Positions 56,621 through 64,000 of a DNA stretch of 64,000 bases are shown here, in pieces. The notes beneath the pieces are model-generated. The model had not been told where the DNA came from. It saw only the letters and a program-made list of their open reading frames with translations, and did no database searches. The stretch's first letter is position 1, and each line of letters opens with the position of its first letter. Source of the stretch: Kitagawia praeruptora (taxonomy: Eukaryota; Streptophyta; Magnoliopsida; Apiales; Apiaceae); NCBI GenBank assembly GCA_037693485.1, contig CM075348.1:14676501-14740500 (forward strand), read 5' to 3'. The position numbers and the translations under genes were made by a program.

Positions 56621-59600
56621 TCATTGTTTCCTCTTCCTCTTTGAGCTTTTGTTTGTGCTATCCTTTATATCTTGATCGTTTGGCAAAGACGGATACTTAG
56701 CCCCAATAGCATAACTCCAGATAGCCATTTCTACATCAGATGGGGTAAATAATTCGCCTTCTGCAGATAGTTCCTACAAATATTTTTCCCAATAAAAGTA
56801 GTACCTCATCAAACCGTATGGAGACTAATTCAAAGAACTGTCATGCAAAAATGTGATAATGAAAGCATTACAAATAACAAACTTATGTTTAATATTTGAA
56901 GGCCTGATTGTGCTTTGTAAAAATAATGCTACTAAATCTAACTAGATAAAAGTTGTAGCAAATCAGGTAAGAGATAAGTATGAAGTATCAAATCTGATGC
57001 CAAACTGAAAGCCTAATCATCTAAATGTCAAATTGTCAGTCTTGGTTGTCAAGGAAATAATTATAACATCACGTTGAGCATATGTGATAGGAGTACAATT
57101 TTTTAATAAGCATCCATGAGTAAATATTCTAGTGGCAAGTTAGGATCCCGGCATTTCATTCTAAATGATAAAATGGAGTCAAATAACATGTTTGGTTAGG
57201 GAAAAAACTGAATTCGGATTTGAAACAATACCAAGTCATTTAAACATAAGCCTAACATGCCTCAAAAAAAAAACATAAGCCTAACAAAAAATTCAAATGA
57301 CATTCTGATGTGCTTAATGATATTAAGATTCTAGCTCTCCCTGTTTGATAAGATAAATCGCCACAAACAAGAAAATTTAGGGATCCAATGATACTTAACT
57401 GATAAAATAAAATTGCCACAACCAAATACTATAGGGCTGCTTCACCACTCTGGATAGAAGAATAAAAGAGATAAGAATGGGGGTGGGTAGTTTGCCACTT
57501 GACAGCACTCTAACTACTTCGATAAGAATAAAAGGTTAAAGACACAACAAAACTTTTTCCTGAATTCTGAATGAATGCCATAGATCATTACATATATGAG
57601 TTTATCTACAGGTCACAATTTTGATATATTTAGTACATGAACTAGAATTAAAGTGAATTAACTCTTATTCAGCATCTTCCAGGTTCGTCACAGATACCAT
57701 GTTCAATGTTCACCCCCCCCCCCCCCCCAATGCATATTAAAAAGGTTAGTATAAACAGGTTCATTAATCAATGTGTTCATGACTCTTAGATGGTCCAAAT
57801 TCGATGTGTTTTCGAAGTTGCACACCTGACCTCTTAAAAAGTTCAAACTCTTCAAAACAAGCAGATTATTAACTTCAACTTTTTGACTAAGCTCAAGTTA
57901 CAGGACCATCTTTTGAAACATCTAAATAAGATTCTAAATTTGATGTCCCTTGAGGCACATCAGATTATCCTTCAAGTCATTTGATATATATTTCTCTTTC
58001 GTTCTCTCTCAGACTATTAGATTATTGTCTTCCAGAATCCACCAGATGGCAGGATTATTAAACACAAAAACCCCGTGAATGAACCTCAGGTTAGACAACT
58101 GACAAAGAAATGTTCATACATGTAAAAACCAAATTGAAAGAAAAGGATGATTTAGTGGATTTAAAATATATTATCAAACAGATTGAACTCTTAAAATAAT
58201 GAATAGGTCAGCATGTACTAATGCAATTCATTTATGCTCCATTTGGTTAGAAGGAACTGAATAGATGAGAATCAAATGAAATCTGTACTATAATGCTCTC
58301 TTCCATTCAGCAAACCTAAACTAGAGCTTAATCCCACCAATATGTTAATGAATTCTCTTTTCTTCCTCATACCCATCTCCTTCACAAATCTAATCATCAA
58401 TAATTTGCTAACATTCTTTCTCTTCTAATTTATTCTGACACATGAAACCTTAACTAACCTTCGATTTTTCCTGTAATTTCTCCACAAACACAAGATACTG
58501 CTTCAGAGTATAATCTTTTGAGTTTCCAAGTGCTGCCTCCATAGCCTACAAATAGCAATGGCATATCACACAACATAGATAAAAATACAGGGCATCTTAT
58601 CACTCATACATAACAACTTGCATAATCCCTCAATATGAAATTAACCTCATCCGACATGAATGGCGCAACATCAGGAGCATAAGCTGCCAGAACAGCAGAG
58701 GCAGTAGCTGGACCTACACCTTTCAATTTAGAAAGCTGCGATATTGCCTTAGAAATATCAGGCAATGACTGGAAAGCCTTTTGAGATGAAGATTTTACTA
58801 GTTCCTCATCTAAAGATGACACAAAGTCCAATAACCGTGGCCTGTATTTTATAAATAGTCACTAATTAATCACCACATACATTACAACGACATATTAGCA
58901 ACAAGCACTTTCAAGTTTCAAGCATCAAAATACAACATATAAGACTATCGAAAAACAAAATGTATAAACTAACTCTGCATTTACCTGATCTACAAAATCA
59001 AAAAAACAAATCCAATCGGACTTGCAACTCACATCTATATCACCACAACAATAATTATTCTACTCAGTACTCAACTACTCCTCCAGCTAATTTACAATAT
59101 TCAATTAAAAACATATACAGAATACTAAAAATTTATCAAATAGAGATGCAATTAAAAACCATTAGCGAAGCTAGCTGATACAATTAAATCATATATATAT
59201 ATATAGGCTTTTGCTCAAATACAAACCAATCCTTAAATACAAACTACAAACTAACACTAAATTAATTATATTTCATCTATTCTAAGTTTCCCGCCAAGGG
59301 TACCTTCACGAAAGATGCTTAAAATAATTGGCTCTATCCAACAAAAAAATAAAAAAAAAAATCAAAAAAAAAAAAAATCCCTACCGTGTAAAAAAAAAAT
59401 CAAAAAAAAAATAAAATCCCTGCCGTGGAAATGCGAAGCATTTAAGACAGTAAACGGAAGAGTTAGGTAGTCATGAGGGCCGAAGGTCCTCGACACACCC
59501 GTCAATCGTCTATTGCCTTTACCATTGATTGCCATTCCTTACAACTTTAGAATGATAAAGGCGCGAAGCGCCGTACAAGAAGGTGCGAAGCACCGTTAAC

Positions 59601-60483
59601 CAGTGAAATCCACTGTCACGTCATCACGTGAACAGTGATTTTTTATTTTTATTTTTTTTTGTTGGATAGAGCCAATTATTTTAAGCATTTTTTGTATTGG
59701 GGTACCCCTAGTTTGATCATTAGATTAGCTTGAAATATTAGATTAGTGTTTAGTTTTTAGTTTGTAGTTAATTTTAGTTTGTAGTGGAGTAGGACCCTAT
59801 ATATATATATATATATATATAGGCAAGTGCTCAAAAGAGAATTTGAAGAAAACTAAGGTACAAATCCTAGCCATTAGATGTATTAAGATCAATGGCCCCG
59901 CCAGGGGCACCCACACACTAATCAAATACACCATCACACACAGAATCACACCTAATCCCCTCCATTTTTAATTTGATTTTTCCCGTCAATCGGTGATATT
60001 TTTTTTAAATCTAATTTCATCACATTTTTCTTCATCTCCCAACGATTAGTTTGCATACCATATATGCTATATTTCGATTTAGTTTTCTAAGTTTTCCATT
60101 AAACGAGGTTTTCCCTAGATCCTTACTCCATATACATATATTAATATATATATATATATAGCGGGAGGGAGGGAAAGAAGGAGAGAGAGAGAGAGGGAGA
60201 GGGAGAGGGAGAGGGAGGAAGAGAGAGAGAGAGAGAGAGGGGGGGGGGGGTACCTCCATTTACCACGAGTGAGCTTCCACTGCATGAGCTTAGACAACTC
60301 AGAAGTGGTGATGTAGGAATTAGGGTTTCGTTGGTGAAGAATAGAAGGGAGTTGTTTGCGGTAAAACTCATCGAGAGAGACTAGGTCAGGCTTCTTCTTG
60401 TTGTTGCCTAGAGATTCGAGCCGAAGTTCATATTCAGACAGGCTTTGTTTCCATACAATTGGATCAGGACATTTGAAGTCCAT
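56621..60483 (-). CDS. Conserved helix-hairpin-helix protein of unknown function
   Basis: Four exons join in phase with GT/AG borders: 60483-60254, 58841-58646, 58545-58459, 56773-56621, giving 221 aa. It has one clear motif, LSKLKGVGPATAS (about 113-125), a helix-hairpin-helix like that of HhH-GPD DNA glycosylases and other DNA-binding proteins. Before it comes MQWKLTRGKWRPRLLDFV and after it APFMSDEAMEAAL, blocks I recall from a conserved eukaryotic family without a named function. The catalytic Asp region of true glycosylases is not evident. The C-terminus is basic (KSSKRKRKQ), a likely nuclear signal. I chose ATG 60,483 because the longer frame up to 60,600 has no ATG and is closed by TAA. 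Two short uORFs precede it. Introns 1 (1.4 kb) and 3 (1.7 kb) carry MITEs and a poly-C run. DNA-related nuclear function is inferred only. Confidence 0.85.
57712..57728. repeat. Poly-C tract in intron 3 of the HhH gene
   Basis: Seventeen consecutive C (read as G17 in the transcript). Rare in this AT-rich region. Confidence 0.9.
59206..59797. mobile_element. (TA)n-targeted MITE in intron 1 of the HhH gene, 592 bp
   Basis: Left end GGCTTTTGCTCAAATACAAA and right end (reverse complement) GGGTCCTACTCCACTACAAA are imperfect inverted repeats with further ACAAACTA words inward. Both sides are (TA)n. The left end resembles that of the large MULE (GGCCTTTGCTCCATAAAGAA), suggesting a related microsatellite-targeting, MULE-type family. 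A second inverted-repeat element is nested inside (59,315-59,688). Confidence 0.7.
59315..59688. mobile_element. Nested inverted-repeat element with four GAA-loop mini-hairpins
   Basis: Inverted ends ATGCTTAAAATAATTGGCTC...CCAACAAAAAA (59,315 onward) and their complement ending TTTTAAGCAT (59,688) span about 40 bp each. The interior is GC-richer than its surroundings and holds four short hairpins with a GAA loop (59,429-59,443; 59,475-59,491; 59,560-59,572; 59,582-59,594). No coding frame. No target duplication could be defined. Confidence 0.7.
59822..60137 (+). mobile_element. Further (TA)n-bounded MITE fragment
   Basis: Starts GGCAAGTGCTCAAAAGAGAA directly after a (TA)n tract and carries GGCCCCGCCAGGGGCACCC, a hairpin also found in shorter form behind the MULE transposase (37.04 and 37.31 kb). 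A TA tract follows at 60,138. The right inverted end is not recognisable, so this may be a truncated copy. Confidence 0.5.
60161..60250. repeat. Polypurine tract at the exon 1 donor of the HhH gene
   Basis: About 90 bp of GGGAGGGAGGGAAAG, (GA)n and (GGGAGA)n ending in a run of about 12 G, only a few bases from the exon 1 splice donor (donor GT at 60,252-60,253). In the transcript it is a long CT tract beginning GTACCCCCC. Confidence 0.9.
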
Positions 60484-60530
60484 GTCTTCACAATCAATCT
60501 CCTTTGCTTTTGATTTGTTGAGGTTTTGAT

Positions 60531-60581
60531 TTATTTTGAATTGAAGACCGGCTTTGAGATATGGGTTTTCTTTGTTTTCAT
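60531..60581 (-). promoter_or_regulatory. Upstream ORF in the HhH gene leader
   Basis: A 16-codon ORF starts at ATG 60,581 and stops at TAA 60,531, 48 bp before the main ATG. A two-codon uORF (ATGGCGTAA, 60,609-60,601) lies further upstream. If the transcript starts above 60,609 both would be met first by scanning ribosomes and could lower translation. Confidence 0.4.
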
Positions 60582-60619
60582 TTTCGCGCGCGATTCCCAA
60601 TTACGCCATACTACTTTAA

Positions 60620-60835
60620 TGAGGGTCTGTTTGACTCACCTTAATATAAGGATTACTCACCTTAATATAAGGATTTATGGACTTATTTTTAGTTTAAAAA
60701 TTTTATATTTTAATAAAAAAATTTTATATAAATATTTAATGTATGTTTGAGATTCAATAAGTTGGAAAGTAAGATTCAATAAGTATTTAAAGTATTTTAA
60801 AAAAAAAAATTCTCAAACACCCCCTAAGAGCAATT
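60620..60835. mobile_element. MITE-like element upstream of the HhH gene
   Basis: Ends GGGTCTGTTTGACTC and CTCAAACACCCCC form an imperfect inverted repeat. The phrase AATGTATGTTTGAGATT is shared with the MITE at 11,174-11,392. No target duplication is visible. Confidence 0.5.
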
Positions 60836-61786
60836 CCATTTACTAAAACAAGGGAAATGTTATTTCCAGAGCACTTTTTTAATTTCCAGAGCTATGTGTC
60901 GGCTATTGTGTTAGAATAGCATTTTGCCCGTAATTCGTACACGGCATCTTATTAATTTTAAAATGATAATACCAAAAATTTAACAAATTTGATTGATTTC
61001 TTAAAACATCTTATTTAATTTAAATTGACAATACCAAAAAATTTACAAATTTGATTGATTTCTTAAAAAGATATTGTATGCAATTATATAAATAATGAAT
61101 TCTTAGAAAGATATTATATACAGTTATATAAGTATTTAATAAAATAATGATATGCTAACATTTATATAAAAAAAGTAGCATACAATTCTATTTTAACAGT
61201 GTTGAAAATTTATTTAATCCATCAAAATCTGCAATAAAAGTAATAAATATTTTACAAATATTGGTCTCTAATTGAAAACAATAATAAATTGTCTTCATTA
61301 TTCAAATGCGGAAATGATAATCCCTTCACCCCCAATGCCTCCAAAACATTAAACCTCATATAATATAAAGAACATATTATATTAACTATGAGACCTCATA
61401 GTTAATATAATATTTAAATGTTGAAGAACAATGAGACCACATTTCAAGCAATTTTTAAATTTTTTTGTTAATTTTTTTTATGAATGGATAGATGATAGAA
61501 TTATAAGACTTTTGTGTGAATATGCCCCTAGCGGGACCTTTAAAATAGCTTGAAATGTAGCGAATATGTGTGTTCTCACTGTTCTCATTTTATTTTAATT
61601 TTTTTTGTTAATTTTTTTAATGAATGGATAGATGGTAGAATTATAAAGCTTTTGTGTGAAGATGCCCCTAGCGGGGCCGTTTTAAAATAATTTGAAATGT
61701 AGTGAATATGTGTGTTCACGCTGTTCTCATTCTCACCAGAGCGTGACCATTAAACTGTATTAGTAAATTCATGTATGAAAATACAG

Positions 61787-61818
<32 letters not shown>

Positions 61819-64000
61819 TATTAAAATATATTCTTTTATCAAAAATAAGTAAATTATACAATTAAATAAGCAAGCCAAAATATCAGATAAATATTCTAGT
61901 AGATTTATAGTTTTTGTTCAAATTAAGGTCTTTCACCATGGCTCTTGCTTTCTGAAATTGTTGAAATTTTATTTCATTAACTTTATTATATTAAAAGTAT
62001 GTTCTTATTGAAACGAATATAATAATTTGAATTTGAATATATTTTTAAACTACTTATTTTGATGAGTTGTTAATTTTTTTGTGATCAACTTAGAGGGGTG
62101 ACCAAAAATAAAATTAATGAGAATATATAAACCCATTACCGACGTTATGATAAACAATAACTATAAAATGGAAGTTGCTTATGTGGTTCAGGCTTGTTAA
62201 TTACTTCAATACTTCATTTACTTGATCATCATGTGGACCATCTTTTTTTTATCACTTACGTTGCTGCTATGTAGTCTATTTGTAACTAACATCTTTCTTT
62301 TTATCACTTATGTTGTTGCTATGTAGTCTATCTGTAACTAAACATCTCTCTCAAGTTGTAATCTATATTTATAAATGCAAAATTTTTCTTGTATTGTATT
62401 TTGTTTTCAATATTTAAAATTTTGTAGCTGGAGGAGAAGAGAAAGGCTGGAGGTGCAATCGTAGTACTACAACATTACTGAAAATAAGTACAATATCATA
62501 ATAGAATTTTTTGTTCCAATCTAAATTGGGTCGTTCCTAATGTTGTGTAATGACAAAAAGGGGCATTAAAGAAATAAAAAAAGATTAAAAAAATGAAGGA
62601 TAATACTGTTTACCAAAAACACAGGTCTTCGTAAGAATCTCACTTATTCACTTTTATCTTCAAATAATGTATGATTACAAATTATAACAATCACATTTTC
62701 CACTACCTATTCTCTCTAAAAAAGCCAACTAAACTGAAAAAGGGAAAAGTTAGTGCTTTTATATTTTAATATGGAGCTCAAGTGAAAGTGTTAAATATGA
62801 GATCTTATATGAAATGAAATTGAACGCGGGTAAAGAAGATATTTAGAGCATAAATAAGAGCAATGTTGCCTGACCCAGGGGGTGAGGCTTGTGACGTGGG
62901 TCTGAGCTTCTAAGTATGCTATTCCATAGTCCCTTCGGCGACATCCGATAAAAATTATGCTATTCCATAAGACCTTCTGTACGTAGCATGTCTACCCCAT
63001 GAACCTTAAGTTGAACAAATCCATAAAGAACATAAACGTGCTTGAAAACAAAATAATGTCTATAATATCAAATTGAGTCCCAAGATTATTTACAAATAAC
63101 ATGGTTTGTACTGTGTCAATGTTATTAACTGGTAATCTTTCCAACTACCTTTGTTATTATGACATGTAAAATTGAAAATTGAAAGGCCAAGCAAATATCT
63201 TAAAGGTACCTTTCTGGTGTCCTGTATATTATTATAACATCGGGTAATTCATTAAAACTTTAATTCTTAAATTCCAAATCAAAATCAAAACCAAACCAAT
63301 ATTATCCTGTCTAATTTTTAATACTGTGAAATCAATAAAAACTTAACTCTTATGGCCAAACTAAAAACCGGAACCAAACATATATGACCCGTACGGAGGT
63401 TTAGTACACATACCTTAATCCTACTTCAGGGGGTTGAGATGTTAATTTGGTGAAAAACCCAGCTTTCAAATCTGAAAAGTGCAAACATGTTTAAAATCCA
63501 GCAATGTGAAGATTTGAGCGGCTTGGACTTGAAGGTGAAAAATGACAGAGATAGATTTTAGTATTGACAAAAAGGAGAATCAAAGAAATAAAGAAAAATA
63601 AAAAAAAATAAAGGATAATAGTAGAGATTTAGATTTAGGTCGATCCAATTGGGTTACTCCAAATGTTGTGTAATGATAAAAAATAGTATATGTTTAGATT
63701 TGGGTCGATCCATTACTTGAAAAAGGTAATCGGCTAATTATTAGTATTTATATAATTATTATTTTATTTCATTTAATAGAAGATGATACGTTTTAGATAA
63801 AAAAGGTAATTATTTATATTATAATATTATTAGTTTATTGTATTAAACAGAACCGCCAATGATATAATCGGAAAAATAGAGATTTTAGTTTTAAAAAATA
63901 GAAAGGTAACGTGAAAATTTAAAAGATGACATAATTTATGTGAAAAAGGTAATTGATTAGTTTATAGTAATTATAATTTAATTATGTTATTTTACTAAAT
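60836..64000. other. AT-rich intergenic DNA with small duplications
   Basis: No gene seen. Contents: a 140-bp tandem duplication at 61,461-61,738, each unit containing a GCCCCTAGCGGG hairpin word; (TA)n at 61,786-61,812; a tandem duplication of about 53 bp at 62,241-62,345 (ATCACTTAYGTTGYTGCTATG); and a diverged dispersed duplication (62,520-62,600 and 63,570-63,690) around AATGTTGTGTAATGA. Confidence 0.55.

Noticed and set aside
60484..60600. Longer N-terminus of the HhH protein from 60,600
   Set aside because: The first codon is TTG, not ATG, and a TAA precedes it; the first in-frame ATG is at 60,483.
62870..62990. GC-richer patch (GACCCAGGGGGTGAGGC, CCTTCGGCGACATCCG)
   Set aside because: It looks like a remnant of a dispersed repeat but shows no ends, box motifs or frame, so I do not annotate it.
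1..64000. tRNA, rRNA or other structural RNA genes
   Set aside because: I looked for tRNA A/B-box patterns and rRNA words and saw none that I could support.

Overview
The window is plant nuclear DNA, from a eudicot. It is AT-rich, has spliced genes with GT/AG introns, and carries layers of plant transposons. The style of the repeats and of the ULP-type mobile genes makes me lean to an asterid, perhaps Apiaceae, but the sequence does not prove it. Only two ordinary host genes are visible, both on the minus strand: a CSLC-type (cellulose synthase-like C) xyloglucan backbone glucan synthase (29,992-32,460, five exons) and a small conserved helix-hairpin-helix protein of unknown function (56,621-60,483, four exons). 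Almost everything else is mobile DNA.

Left part (1-4,311): the 5' end of a minus-strand Ty3/gypsy element (start of gag, primer-binding site, complete LTR 310-1,592), a Helitron 3' terminus (hairpin plus CTAG at 2,529-2,558), and a decayed LINE-like 3' end that was hit by a 677-bp hAT MITE with a perfect 8-bp target duplication.

Nest (4,312-27,058): three elements inside one another. The outer one is a non-autonomous TIR element with inverted repeats of about 360 bp. A Ty1/copia element (5,519-26,663, 5-bp duplication GGAAT, 1.6-kb LTRs, dead polyprotein) is inserted in it. A non-coding long-LTR element (12,796-24,679, duplication GTGTC, two 1,374-bp LTRs that look identical) is inserted in the copia leader. 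The innermost element is built from tandem arrays (27, 143 and 147 bp units) and a very dense GGNARCC-like micro-motif.

Middle part (33,060-49,772): a 16.7-kb Mutator-like element (MULE) inserted in a (TA)n microsatellite. A FAR1-type transposase gene reads inward from the left end. A long multi-exon locus with two different C48 (Ulp-type SUMO protease) domains reads inward from the right end. A 105-aa orphan ORF sits where they meet. The convergent layout is like mudrA/mudrB of MuDR, with SUMO-protease genes in the second position. Both large reading frames are broken once by an extra T in a T-homopolymer. This element is the most interesting system in the window.

Right part (49,773-64,000): a hAT MITE with an 8-bp duplication, a 1.77-kb Tourist-like element filled with an unusual minisatellite whose two modules invert independently, the HhH gene with (TA)n-targeted MITEs in its first intron (one carrying a series of GAA-loop mini-hairpins), and gene-free AT-rich DNA with small tandem duplications.
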